A DNA stretch of 64,000 bases from Dioscorea cayenensis subsp. rotundata (taxonomy: Eukaryota; Streptophyta; Magnoliopsida; Dioscoreales; Dioscoreaceae). The stretch covers positions 20,640,305 to 20,704,304 of the forward strand of contig NC_052488.1 in the NCBI RefSeq assembly GCF_009730915.1, written 5' to 3'. Shown one piece after another: positions 25,113 to 36,889 of the stretch; position 1 is the stretch's first letter; every line of letters starts with the position of its first letter. The notes under the pieces are model-generated. The model did not search any database. It was not told where the DNA came from and worked only from the letters and a program-made list of their open reading frames with translations. The position numbers and the translations under genes were made by a program.

Positions 25113-26601
25113 GGTCAAATGTAGTGAGAGTTTCCTCGTTACCTATTGAGATCCTCTTGATAAAAAAAATTTTGAGTGAGTAAATAAAAAACCTTGTTAA
25201 GTAAAAATCTCTTAAGATCCACATGGGCAAATAGTAGTTTTTCCCGAGCAAAAATAATTATTGAATAATTCTCACACCTCACATATCAAAAAGAAAAGAA
25301 GAAGGAAAAAAATAGTGCTCTCTCAAATTGACTAAAAAAAGCTCCACTAGTAAAAAAAAAGTTCTCTTAGTAATGTCTAAAAAAGATTCTAGTGATATAA
25401 AAAATCTTTGAGCAAAAAAAAAAAAAGTTTCAAGTGAATTGACAAAAAAAAGAAAGAAAGAAAGAAAGAAAGATTCCTTGATAATGATAAAGGAAGAGGC
25501 TTCATAAAGCGTGAGACACCAAGCCTTCAAACTCCAAAACTAAAAAAGAAAAAGTCAAGTTTATGATTCACAAACAAATGGGGATCACCACTCAAAATTC
25601 ATAAAATATTCTTAAAAAAAAAACAAGTCAAAGCAATTAAATTAGTAACCGAATCATTTGAATGGTCATGACTCAGAGATGCACGAGCTAAGGCTTGAAC
25701 ACATTGGAGAGTTAAGGCTTGAAAAGTTCAAATGATGAGACAAATGAGTTTAGAAATCTCAAGACATCAAAAGTCAAAGAGTAAAGAGCTTCATGGGTCA
25801 AAGATTGAAAGCTTCACAAGCGCGAAATGCCAGGGTTTTCAAAAAACAAAAAAAAATCTAGATCATATTAAATCAAGTTTGTGATTCACAAACATAGAGA
25901 AATCACAACTTGAAATCCAGTTGATATTTAAGACAATTCATGTTCAAACTTCTAATATTACAATTCATGTTCGGGGTCCCCTGTGGGAGTTCTGTGTGAG
26001 GATTATCCCTCATTCTCCCCTATAGGGTTGCATAAGGGGCTTATCTCCAAGAGATTAGTCAAGTTACCGTAACTGATGCACGTCCGTACCTGCATATCTT
26101 TTGTTTTGTCGCTTGTCAATTTTGTAAAAAGCCTAGCATATTTTTATTATTTTTCAAAAATATGAAATTAAAAAAAATTGTCAACAATGGCAAACATCCC
26201 CATAAATGTTAAACCTAAATTTTGTATAACCCAAGCCATTTATAATTTTTTTTTCTCTTACATAGTAAGATAATTCATTTTTATGTTACTTTTTAAAACA
26301 ATATAAATAAATATGGTTCTGTAAGAAGTGTGTGACAACTGATGAGGAGAATCACATTGACATGCATGCAATATGCCTCTAGCTACCGCCCCCTTCCACC
26401 CACCGTGACCTTCATTTTTTTAAATTTATTTTTTAAACTTGTTATCCTGGAAATAGATCGCCGGGTAAACCGGCCGGGTCATTAAATTAATATCGGGTTT
26501 TTTTACATCTGATTCAAAGGCCATGCCCGAACCGGTCACATGGTCGGTTCCCAATTTTTCCGGTTGAACTTGCCAGGCCGGTCCGATTTTGACAACCTTG
26601 C
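25113..26601. other. Spacer between the two large direct repeats
   Basis: AT-rich, without recognisable protein coding. There are poly-A stretches, a (GAAA)n tract on the + strand near 25452-25475, and a GC-richer segment at 26455-26600 with ccggccgggt and ccggtcacatggtcggttcc that looks like a terminus of another small element. I looked for retrotransposon features (primer-binding site, gag or pol motifs) and saw none. Confidence 0.45.
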
Positions 26602-27314
26602 CTCAAACACATGAATCCTAGAAATCTCTAGACATGGTGTTTATTTTCCAGTGGATATTCATGTTCAGTATATGTACACACACACACACATATACACATA
26701 CATATATATACATGGTCCATGTCTCGCATGCAATAGCTGAGCCATTGTCTTATGGTGTTTATTAGCAATGATTAGAGGATGCCAATGTTTTGCTGTCAAA
26801 TATGAAGAAAAAAATACTAGGAGATTTATAGAATGTGAAAAGTGAAATGTTGGAGGACTTATAAAAATTGTAGAGAGATATGACGCGTTGAAATCTTTTG
26901 GACTTATCTGCAAAATTAGCACAAAAATGCAAAAAATGTGAAATCTTGGATTTATTAGCAAAATTATGAAGAGAAGTGAGAAAAGGTTGAATTTTGGGGT
27001 TTATTTGCAAATTTTGATGAAATCTAAAAAAAAGTTAAAGGATCTAGCTGCATAAATCCTTAATTTTGTAGGAATTCAAAGGGGTAATATGCAAAAATGT
27101 CACAAGAGGGGTTAAAATGCAAAAGATGGAAAAAAAATGAAATTCTAGTGAAAGTTGAGGGTATTATTGAAAATTTGCAGGCTCATTTCTAAAAACTCAT
27201 GAGTCCAATATAGTGGTAGAGAGCTCTCTTCGAGAATTTCCTCATTACCTCTAGTGGAAAAATTATTTTGAAGACCAAAAATCTCATGCTAAACTTCAAT
27301 GTAGTGGTAGAGAG
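26602..27314. repeat. Direct repeat copy 2, left part (before hAT insertion)
   Basis: Second copy of the 23745-24360 sequence, followed by the first satellite units. The copy is cut at 27314 by the hAT element and resumes at 33587. It has a short (CA)n/(TA)n where copy 1 has a long TA run. Confidence 0.8.
27307..27314. repeat. Target-site duplication of hAT (left), gtagagag
   Basis: The 8-bp word gtagagag is directly followed by the element terminus tagaggtgggca. The same 8 bp follow the right terminus at 33587-33594. Eight base pairs is the standard hAT target duplication. Confidence 0.9.
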
Positions 27315-27855
27315 TAGAGGTGGGCATGAGCCGGTTAACCGGGCCAGGCGGGCCTGACCCGCCCGCCGGGTCCGGTTCACCGGCCCACTGACTCGGACCC
27401 GACCCGGCTGGGTGTAGAACCCGTCGGGCCGAGTTGGCCCGTTGGGCCTGGCGGGTCCAGGTCACAGGAAGCCGGGCCCGGAACCGGACTGGCTTCCTAG
27501 TTGGCCCGATGGGTTGGGCCCGGCGGGGCGACCCTGTTGGCCCACCTTAAAAAAAATTAAAAAAATTCAAAAAAAATACAAAAAAATCAGAAAAAATTCA
27601 AAAAATAATCAGAAAATTTGTGAAAATTCAGAAAATTTTCTAAAAAAATAATGAATCAATTAAGACCCCAAAAATGAAGACTACAAGTTTCCAAATAATA
27701 AGAGATGTCCCATGTATTACACTAAATTTGAAAATAAATGGCTTGGACTTAATTCCTTTACATGCCGAATCAAGTTGCCTACATATCCTCCTGGGTGTGA
27801 GAGGAATCAAAGCCCATGTAGTTCTGTTACACAGTATAATTGGTCACCCAGTTAC

Positions 27856-30162
27856 TTAATCGGTACCATCTAGGTCTTGGTCGGACTCAATGATTGTCGA
27901 GCCAGGTGTGCTCATCATGTTATCTGTGTAGAAGAAATCACTAGCATCTGGACTTTCTTGTTCTGCTTCTTGTTGCCGAACTTGAGCACGTTTCGAGTCA
28001 TCCGTGCAAACTTGAATTTTAATATTTTGTGGGGTCAATTGCGAACATGTCGAATCCAACATGTTTTCACCTGCGCTAAAAGTCTGCTCGCAAGCTACTA
28101 TAGACATAGGACATGCAAAAATATCCTTTACCATTAGTGAAAGAATGGGGTACGGATTTTCATTACCTTGCCACCAGTTGAGGACGTTGAAAGTCATGTC
28201 TGTGTTGATTTCTTCTGAGAACCGGAAGGTAGTGTTTAAGTACAAGTCAAGCTTTGTATATTGTGATCCCCTTGGTTTCTTCTTTGCTTGCCTCTGCCGG
28301 AATGATTCTCCTCCACCACTGCTAGATTGTCCTACTGCCTCCTGTGCAACCTGTGGAACTATATGACTATATCTAATACAATAACTATCATATAATTCAA
28401 CAAGTTGCTTCCTAGTATCAACAACAATTTCATTGACATCCACAATGCTGTCGGAGTCCAGTTCAGATTCTTGAGTATCCACGTCACTCATGGGCAAGCT
28501 CATGGGAACAGGTTGGGAATCTTGTCCTCCAATGAATCCTAAGAATTTGTAATATGCATCCAAATATTCCTGCAAACCTTCTAGCTTCTGCCTTGGATCA
28601 AGAACAAATGCAACTAAAGCAATAGGAGGTATATTTTTATAATAAGACAACCATTTAATTTTCATAGTAATCAACGCACTAAACAATTGTGGATCTAATC
28701 TAAACTTCCAAAATTGTTCAGGCACGTCAACAACACCATATAAAAATAAATGGGAAGTAGGAAAATAAACTTGCGAAAACAAATTAGTACATGTGTTAAA
28801 AACCGCAAGAAAATCAATAATACGAGCGATAATTACCCAGTTATACTCATATAAACAAAAACCAACTAAGGAATCATTAACAAACTTAGTCAACAATGTC
28901 CTATAGGGAAATGTTGCACTAAGAAGCCGATAAGTTGAGTTCCATCTTGTTTTGACATCTTTAGGGAATTTTTTGACGCTCATGTTATGTGCTTTACAAT
29001 AGCGAGACCATTGTTTCATGAGGGTCATGCTTTTTCCCATATAAGCTATGACCTCCCTAACGGGGAGTATAAATTCTTTAAGCTTTTCCAAATCACATTG
29101 CACACATAAGTTTAAAACATGACAAACACATCTTATATGAAAATATTTGCCACCACATGAAGGCCTCAAAAAATCTTCTAGAGGTGTAATTGAGGCCGTA
29201 TTAGCAGAGGCATTATCAAAAGAAATTGAAAAAATTTTAAACATTAAACCAAATTTTTCGATAACTCTATGCATAAGTCTATAAATATTATCGGCACTAT
29301 GAGACTCGTTGAACACCCTAAAAGCGAAAACACGCTTTTGGATATTCCACTTGTCGTCAACCCAATGTGCTGTAATACCCATAAAAGAATTTTCATGAAA
29401 AACATTGGTCCAAACATCGGAACATAAAGAAACCGAAGAGTTAAAAGTACGAAAATACTCACAAAGTTGTTCCCTACCATTTTTGTATTGTTTGAATTTT
29501 GTTCTTTGAATTGTCCTCCGTGAAACCTTATTGCATGCCGGTTGTAGTGTGTCATTGATGCATTCTTGAACTTGACACCGTTCAGTGAAGTTGAACGGAA
29601 AGCGCTCGACGAAAATTGTCTCCGCAATTTTATCCCTGTATTTTGCTTGCGAAAATGTAAATAGATATGATGGAGAACCTGTACCTTCATCTACAGTGAA
29701 TCGAATTTCTAATTGTGATCGAGCATGTCCAAGCTTGTCCGGGTGCTTCTTCTCCAAGTGTCTGTTGAATATGCCATATCCTCCACCCTTACAATGTTTA
29801 AATTCAGAACCACAATAGTTACATTTACCATGTGTTACAATGCCATCATTATTATACAATTTTGTAAAATGAGTTTTAAAAATTTTAGATTTGAGGGCAA
29901 TTTCTGTGGAGTTGGTTGCTTGTCCGGTTTGTGACGGTACATCAACCGGTGCCGATTGTTCTATTGAGCTCTCAAAATCTTGAAATGGATTGCTTTTCTT
30001 GAGTAGGTGGTGTGGGGAGTGGAAGCCGATCCAACAACGCTTTTTCCTCGAGAGCATCCACCACGTGAAAGCCATATTTTTAATATCTAAAAAAATACAA
30101 CAACTAATTTCATTCAAGTTTACAACAAATAATTTCATACAAGTATTTACAAAAACAAACAA
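27856..30162 (-). CDS. hAT-family transposase (BED zinc finger, RNase H-like, dimerization domain)
   Basis: Open frame of up to 768 codons. The in-frame ATG at 30075 (MAFTWW, residue 30) is a more likely start than 30162, because the first 29 residues translate AT-rich repeat-like sequence. A BED-type zinc finger has C114-x2-C117 (CNYCGSEF) and FNRHLEKKHPDKL with the paired histidines. The RNase H-like catalytic core shows the first acidic residue in SLCSDVWTN, the second in ISFDNASANTA, and the conserved TRWNSTYRLL. The C-terminal hAT dimerization region is clear (NVLNWWQGNENPYPILSLM, then ACEQTFSAG). It excises and reinserts the element by cut-and-paste in the nucleus. No stop or frameshift interrupts it, so it could be active. 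An upstream non-coding or short exon is possible. Confidence 0.93.
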   Translation of the reverse strand: MFVFVNTCMKLFVVNLNEISCCIFLDIKNMAFTWWMLSRKKRCWIGFHSPHHLLKKSNPFQDFESSIEQSAPVDVPSQTGQATNSTEIALKSKIFKTHFTKLYNNDGIVTHGKCNYCGSEFKHCKGGGYGIFNRHLEKKHPDKLGHARSQLEIRFTVDEGTGSPSYLFTFSQAKYRDKIAETIFVERFPFNFTERCQVQECINDTLQPACNKVSRRTIQRTKFKQYKNGREQLCEYFRTFNSSVSLCSDVWTNVFHENSFMGITAHWVDDKWNIQKRVFAFRVFNESHSADNIYRLMHRVIEKFGLMFKIFSISFDNASANTASITPLEDFLRPSCGGKYFHIRCVCHVLNLCVQCDLEKLKEFILPVREVIAYMGKSMTLMKQWSRYCKAHNMSVKKFPKDVKTRWNSTYRLLSATFPYRTLLTKFVNDSLVGFCLYEYNWVIIARIIDFLAVFNTCTNLFSQVYFPTSHLFLYGVVDVPEQFWKFRLDPQLFSALITMKIKWLSYYKNIPPIALVAFVLDPRQKLEGLQEYLDAYYKFLGFIGGQDSQPVPMSLPMSDVDTQESELDSDSIVDVNEIVVDTRKQLVELYDSYCIRYSHIVPQVAQEAVGQSSSGGGESFRQRQAKKKPRGSQYTKLDLYLNTTFRFSEEINTDMTFNVLNWWQGNENPYPILSLMVKDIFACPMSIVACEQTFSAGENMLDSTCSQLTPQNIKIQVCTDDSKRAQVRQQEAEQESPDASDFFYTDNMMSTPGSTIIESDQDLDGTD

Positions 30163-30169
30163 ACAAGTC

Positions 30170-31130
30170 TAAAAACTAATAATGAAATTAAATATCTAAG
30201 AATACTACAAATAATTTCATTCAAGTCTACAAAAAAATAAAAATATTACAAATATTTACCAAAAAACAAGTCCACAAAAAACTACACATGATAATTTCAT
30301 GCAAATATTAAAAAAATGCATACACAAGTCTAAAAACTAATAATGAAATTAAATATCTAACAATACTACAAATAATTTCATTCAAGTCTACAAAAAAATA
30401 AAAATATTGCAAATATTTACCAAAAACAAGTCCACAAAAACTACACATGATAATTTCATGCAAATATTAAAAATGCATACACAAGTCTAAAACTAATAAT
30501 GAAATTAAATATCTAACAATATTACAAATAATTTCATTCAAGTCTACAAAAAAATTTCATGCAAATATTTAGACAAGTCCACAAAAAAACTACACATAAT
30601 AATTTCATGCAAATATTGAAAAATGCTTACACAAGTCTAAAACTAATAATGAAATTGAATATTTAACAATATTACAAATAATTTCATTCAAGTCTACAAA
30701 AATAAAATATTGCAAATATTTACCAAAACAAGTCCACAAAAAAACTACACATGATAATTTCATGCAAATATTAAACAAATGCATACACAAGTCTAAAAAC
30801 TAATAATGAAATTAAATATCTAAGAATACTACAAATAATTTCATTCAAGTCTACAAAAAAATAATTTCATGCAAATATTTACAAAAAACAAGTCCCCAAA
30901 AACTACACATAATAATTTCATGCAAATATTTACAAAAAAAAAAAGTATACAAAAACTACACATAATAATTTCATGCAAATATAAAAAAAATGCATACACA
31001 AGTCTAAAAACTATTTAAGAATATTAAAAAAATAATTTCCTAGAAATATTTAAAAAACAAGTATACAAAAACTACACATAATAATTTGATGCAAATATCA
31101 TAAATACAAACAAATAATTTCATACAAATA
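30170..31130. repeat. Internal tandem array of hAT element, about 155-bp period
   Basis: The word aaactaataatgaaatt recurs at about 30173, 30334, 30488, 30640 and 30797 (spacing 152-161). Each unit also has tacaaataatttcattcaag and a variant of acatgataatttcatgcaaa. The array lies directly upstream of the transposase gene, within the element, and so may include its promoter. Confidence 0.85.
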
Positions 31131-32960
31131 TCAAAGATGCAAAAATAAATAAATAAATAAATAAATAATAAAATTCATTCAACTCTACAAAAATAATTTC
31201 ATGCAAATATTAAAGAAAACCAAGTCTACAAAAAAACTAGAAATATTAATTTCATGTACTTTTTTTAAAACTCCCACAAGTTAAAAAAATAATTTTCATA
31301 CAAGTCCATAAAAAAATACATTCATGCATTTTTCAAAAAACCACAACTCTTTAAGCTAATAATAAAAAAATAAATATCATAAATGCATTCATTCAACTCT
31401 ACAAAAATAATTTCATGCAAATATTAAAGAAAACCAAGTCTACAAAAACTGAAATATTAATTTCATGTACTTTTTAAAAACTCCCATGAAAGTTAAAAAA
31501 ATAATTTACATACAAGTCCATAAAAAAATACATTCATGCATTTTTCAAAAACCACAACTCTTTTAAGTTAATAATAAAAATAAATATCATAAATGCAAAA
31601 ATTCATTCAACTCTACAAAAAAATAATTTCATGCAAATATTAAAAAGAAAACCAAGTCCATAAAAACTAGAAATATTAATTTCATGTACTTTTTAAAAAC
31701 TCACAAGTTAAAAATAATTTCATACAAGTCCATAAAAAATACATTCATGCATTTTTCAAAAAAACCACAACTCTTTAAGTTAATAATAAAAAAATAAATA
31801 TCATAAATGCAAATCATTCAACTCTACAAAAAAATAATTTCATGCAAATATTAAAAGAAAACCAAGTCTACAAAAAAACTAGAAATATTAATTTCATGTA
31901 CTTTTTTTAAAAACTCCCACAAGTTAAAAAAATAATTTCATACAAGTCCATAAAAAAATACATTCATGCATTTTTTTCAAAAACCACAACTCTTTAAGCT
32001 AATAATAAAAAAATAAATATCATAAATGCATTCATTCAACTCTACAAAAAAATAATTTCATGCAAAATATTAAAAGAAAACCAAGTCTACAAAAAAACTA
32101 GAAATATTAATTTTCATGTACTTTTTAAAAACTCCCACAAGTTAAAAAAATAATTTCATACAAGTCCATAAAAAAATACATTCATGCATTTTTTTCAAAA
32201 ACCACAACTCTTTTAAGTTAATAATAAAAAAATAAATATCATAAATGCAAAAAATTCATTCAACTCTACAAAAATAATTACATGCAAATATTAAAAAAAC
32301 CAAGTCTACAAAAACTAGAAATATTAATATCATGTACTTTTTTTAAAAACTCCCACAAGTTAAAAAAATAATTTTCATACAAGTCCATAAAAAATACATT
32401 CATGCATTTTTCAAAAACCACAACTCTTTAAGCTAATAATAAAAATAAATATCATAAATGCAATTTCATTCAACTCTACAAAAAAATAATTTCATGCAAA
32501 TATTAAAAGAAAACCAAGTCTACAAAAACTAGAAATATTAATTTCATGTACTTTTTTAAAAAAACCACATATCCATACTAATAATAAAAATAAATATGAA
32601 GAATATAACTAATAATTTTGTTCAAGTCTACAAAAATAAATTCATACAATTATTTAAAAAAACAACTCTATGGAAACTTCAAATAATAATTTAATGCATT
32701 TTTATATGTCCACAAGTCTAAAATAATAATTAAAATAAATATCAACAATTTCAACTAATACTTTTATTCATGTCTACAATAATAATTTCGTCCAAATATT
32801 TATATAAAAAAAAGTCAACCAAAACTACAAATAATAATTTCATGCATTTTTTATATGTCCACAAGTCTAAACTAATAATTAAAATAAATATATCAAGAAT
32901 ATAACTAATACTTGCATGATTAAAATAAAACAAGCCTAGAAAATTATAACTAAACATAAA
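31131..32960. repeat. Internal tandem array of hAT element, about 215-bp period
   Basis: The word ccacaactct recurs at about 31341, 31552, 31765, 31984, 32202 and 32418 (spacing 211-219). Units share ttcatgtactttttaaaaac, tacaagtccataaaaa and ttcaactctacaaaa. The last part (32560-32960) is more diverged. The units share motifs with the adjacent 155-bp array (atttcatgcaaatatt), so both may derive from one ancestral unit. Confidence 0.85.
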
Positions 32961-33586
32961 AATAAATAAATCATTACCAACCTTGGTAATCGGGGACTTC
33001 CGAAATGTTAAAAATTAAGAGAAAATCCAAAGTTGCACCACTCCAAGTCTCCAAGATTCCAACTTGTAATATTAAGCCTTGGTAATGTTGACTTGAAATA
33101 ATTAAACTCCAAGAATCCAAATAATATGCCTTGAGAGAGTGAGATTAAGAGAGAATGAAAGTAGGAGATTAAGAGAGCATGAGAGTAGAGAGTTGGGAAA
33201 GAGTAACAATGTCTTCAATGGTTGTTGGGAAAGAGTAGAGAGTGAGTAGAGAGTAGAGAGCATGAGAGTAGAGAGTTGGGAAAGAGTAGAGAGTGAGTAG
33301 TAATTAAACTCCAAGAATCCAAAATCATAGCCGTTGGGCTTCAATGGTCTCCCAACCCGCCTGGTCAACCCGGTGGGTTGGAACGATGGTACAACCCGGG
33401 TTCTAATATGGGGTCGCCCTGGCCCGTCGGTCTGGCCGGGCCACGGGTTGGAAGAAGCCCAACCAATAACCGGCCCGTCACCAGTACGGGCCGGTGACGG
33501 GTCAATGAACCGGCCCGCCGGGGCAGTGACACGGTTGGCCGGTTCCGGGCCGGGCCGGGTTGTCGGACGGCCCGTGCGCCACTCTA

Positions 33587-34534
33587 GTAGAGAGCTCTCA
33601 TTGTAGAGTTTCTTCATTATCCTTTAAAACTCTCTTGAGTAGTGAGCGGAAAATTATTTTGAAGACCACAAATTTCATGCTGAAGTCCAATGTAGTGGTA
33701 GAGAGCTCTCATTGTAGAGTTTTCTCATTATCTCTTAAGACTCTTTTGAGTTTAATGAAAAAATATTTTGAAAACCACAATCTCATGTTGAGATCCAATG
33801 TAATGGTAGAGAGCTCTCATTGTAGAGTTTCCTCATTACCTCTTGAGACTCTCTTGAGTGAGTGAAAAATATGTTGAAAACCACAAACTCATGTTGACTC
33901 TAATGTAATGGTAGAGAGCTTTCTTCGAGAGTTTTCTCATTATCTCTTGAGACTCTCTTGAGTAAGTGGAAAAATATTTCGATGGCCACAATCTCATGTT
34001 AAGGTCCAATGTAATGATAGAAAGCTCTCTTCGAGAGTTTCATCATTATCTCTTGAGACTCTCTTGAGTGGGTGGAAAATCATTTTGAAGACCACAAGTC
34101 AAAAGTCTCATGCCGAGTCCAATGTAGTGGTAGAGAGTTCTCATTGTAGAGTTTTCTCATTACCTTTCAAGACTCTAGTGAGTGGAAAATATGTTGAAGA
34201 CCACAAATTCATCCTGAGTCCAATGTGGTGGTAGAGAGCTCTCTTTGTGAGTTCCCTCATTACCTCTTAAGACTATCTTGAGTGAGTGAAAAATGATATG
34301 AAGACCACAAGTCTCATGCTGAGTCTAATGTAGTGGTAGAGAACTCTCATTGTAGAGTTTCCTCATTACCTCTTAAGACTTCTTGAGTGAATAAAAAATG
34401 ATATGAAGACCACAAGTCTCATACTGAGTTCAATATAGTGGTAGAGAGCTCTTTTCCAGAGTTTCCTCATTACCTCTTTAGTCTCTCTTGAGTGAGTGAA
34501 AAATATATTGAAGACCATCAACTCATGTTGAGGT
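33587..34534. repeat. Direct repeat copy 2, right part: 107-bp satellite array after hAT
   Basis: Begins with the right hAT target copy gtagagag (33587-33594) and continues the satellite interrupted at 27314. Related gtagtggtagaga words at about 34118, 34225, 34332 and 34439 give a period close to 107 bp. It ends at gaccatcaactcatgttgag near 34534, as copy 1 does. Confidence 0.85.
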
Positions 34535-36655
34535 ATATAGTGGTAGAAATCTCCACTAGTTTTAAAGTTGAAAAAGAAAACCCGAAGAAATTCAAAAGAT
34601 AAGACGAGTAGATAATGGACCGGCCACACAGAAAGATGAATTCTCTGCATTTAATTGCTTATGCATTTCCCAGCACATTATTGCATGCACGCATTTACAA
34701 CATGTAATATCTTTTATTATCATACTGTTTATGCAGCTTGCATGTTTATTAAACTTTGTTGACATGATCCGTTTTTCCGCCAACCCCGATTGGAAGTAAT
34801 TGATCTCACAACATGTAGTATTTAGTGGTAGTACTATTGAACGATGGAACGATCCATGCATGTTATATAACTAAAATGTCAGCTATAGTTTAAAATAATA
34901 TGGTTTAATATAAATTCATGCAAGTGTAGACACATTAAAAGTTATTTGTTATACATGTGATTTGAGTAATATAAATTATAAAAAAATTTAAATATAATCA
35001 TTAATTTTGAATTTGGAGAAAGCTATTAGAGAGCTTTGAGTGTTAAACTAATGAATAGAAATATAGGAAATGAGACTTTTAGTACTCTAATTATTTAACA
35101 AAGATTAGCTAGCATGCAAGGACAAGTGTCAATTTCAGAGTCAATGCTTATCAATAATATACCCAAGGCCATTCATTTCAAAGGACTAACCAGGTTGTGA
35201 TGAAAAATGCTCAAACCAATGGAAATGGACAGCATGAAGAATGTTTTTGCCTTGCACATTATACACACTAAAATAATAACTTCATCATGTTTCTTGACCA
35301 AGTCTTTTTCCAGATATGTTCCAACCTTTTGCAAAATGTTTAAAAAACTGCTGAAAGACCAAAAAGAAAATATACATAGATTGATGAACAACTTAGATGA
35401 AAAATCTCATCAAAATATAAATAAATTCAAGCATGAAACATAGCCGGCATGTTTTTTCACATATACTAAAGCAGGGAAGGAAGTGTGATCTCTGCAAATA
35501 TATAAACATGATTAATGAATGAGAAACATGAGTTATCTATATTTTTCCATAAACTTGAGAGGGATATACAGCTTTGATTCCCATTTGAGTATTGATCTTT
35601 TGCGGATCAACGAGCAGAATATGTTATATTGTCACAAGCTAAAATGGGAATCTGCACATGTTGGATTTTTCTGAACTTCCTCCACCCAACTTCTTATCTG
35701 TATGTGGATGAGGGCCTCCTTGTGAGAATCTGAGCATAAATCTAGTCATTATGGAAATAGAAGGGATGTTGCTTATGAATATTTCTTTTCTTAGTTAGAG
35801 GAATGAAGAGGCAAAGCAAGAATAAGGATGTTTATAATAAAACATCAAGGGGATCATTTCCTAAGTTGCATATCATGGCGTGGAAATTGCATTGTAGATA
35901 GATATGGATTTTTTCATTGAGCACTTGGTATTTTATCAGAAAAATGTCAAGAAATAGATCACTGTAGAGAGAGTTGTCCTCTCCCAGTCGCTAATATTCA
36001 ACTTTGCTTACACTCTGTTTTCTCTACATGCAATTATTGCTCAGTATCATTTTAGTTACTAGTTACTTTCATGGAAATTAGTACTGATCTTGCATTCAAA
36101 GGAGTCCATTATCTTATGAACTTAAGGAAGTTGAATTATCAACTTTGCAAAGAGTAAGTTTTTGAATCTCTAGTTTGATGACTACCTTTTTGTTACCATT
36201 TGATATTAATTCCTGATTTAGTTATTAATTATTGAATCCCAATGCATGAATCATGGCATCTAGAGACTTAACATCAGCTGTTCATTGGTGTCAATTTTGA
36301 TTGAATAAGATTGGATTTTGTTTAATGTTTTTGCATATTTTGGAGAATTCATGGTTAAAGATCAAGATGGTTGAAGATAAGGATACATGAAGCTTTGCTT
36401 TTTTACTTTGTGTAATTAACTCAAAAAATATTTTGTAATGAAAGTACACAAATACTGTAAAACTCTTACATTTTGTTATTACTCAAAATACATTGCACTT
36501 TAATTCATAACATGTCAATAAAGGTCAATGAAATTGAATTTAGTATATTTTTGAATGTAATGAAAATTTATGTTTTTGATTTACAGGTTAACCAAATTTA
36601 TTTATTATTAATAGGAAAAAAAATTAAAATTTAATTCAATTCAATGAACAAATTT
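34535..36655. other. Intergenic region, no supported gene
   Basis: AT-rich sequence without recognisable protein families on either strand. Short open frames here lack family motifs. The far right merges into the CACTA terminus. Confidence 0.5.
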
Positions 36656-36889
36656 AGAGGCGGTTATAACCGGCTCTACCACTTATAATTTTTAGAGGTG
36701 GTTATAACCACCTCTAAAACTATTGAATGGTAATGAAAACTTAATAGCTATAGAGGCGGTTATAACAGCTTCTAAAACTATTGAGGGTAATGAAAACTTA
36801 GTAGCTATAGAGGGGTTTTAACCGCCTTTACTCTTGTTATTAAAAACCGCTTTCATAGATAAAACTTACCCAACGGTTTGTGTAGTGTG
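36656..36889. mobile_element. CACTA (En/Spm-type) element terminus
   Basis: The segment ends gtttgtgtagtg; its reverse complement begins cactacacaaacc, the CACTA signature. Just inside are repeated subterminal words gaggcggttataacc and its inverse, at about 36656, 36697, 36753 and 36810, a hallmark of CACTA ends that bind transposase. The interior lies to the left, but no matching left terminus and no transposase were seen, so this is probably a truncated or solo end. Confidence 0.75.

Larger units (their letters stand above)
27315..33586 (-). mobile_element. Complete hAT transposon
   Basis: The 6272-bp element has imperfect terminal inverted repeats: left tagaggtgggcatgagccgg; right, on the minus strand, tagagtggcgcacgggcc. 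Both ends are followed inward by GC-rich, cggccc-rich sequence (27330-27545 and 33350-33570), unlike the AT-rich interior. A perfect 8-bp target duplication flanks it. It encodes one uninterrupted hAT transposase on the minus strand (27856-30162). About 2.8 kb upstream of that gene consist of two AT-rich tandem-repeat arrays. Complete ends, the target duplication and an open transposase suggest recent insertion and possible autonomy. It landed inside a 107-bp satellite array. Confidence 0.93.

Noticed and set aside
25113-26601. Idea that the flanking direct repeats are LTRs of one retrotransposon
   Set aside because: No primer-binding site, polypurine tract, gag or pol motif was visible in the spacer, and no target duplication could be defined.
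30170-32960. CRISPR-like or bacterial repeat array
   Set aside because: Units are 155-215 bp, AT-rich, without unique spacers, and lie inside a plant hAT transposon.
33102-33617. 171-codon minus-strand frame rich in Pro/Gly/Arg
   Set aside because: It covers the GC-rich right end of the hAT element, crosses its terminus, and has no protein family features.
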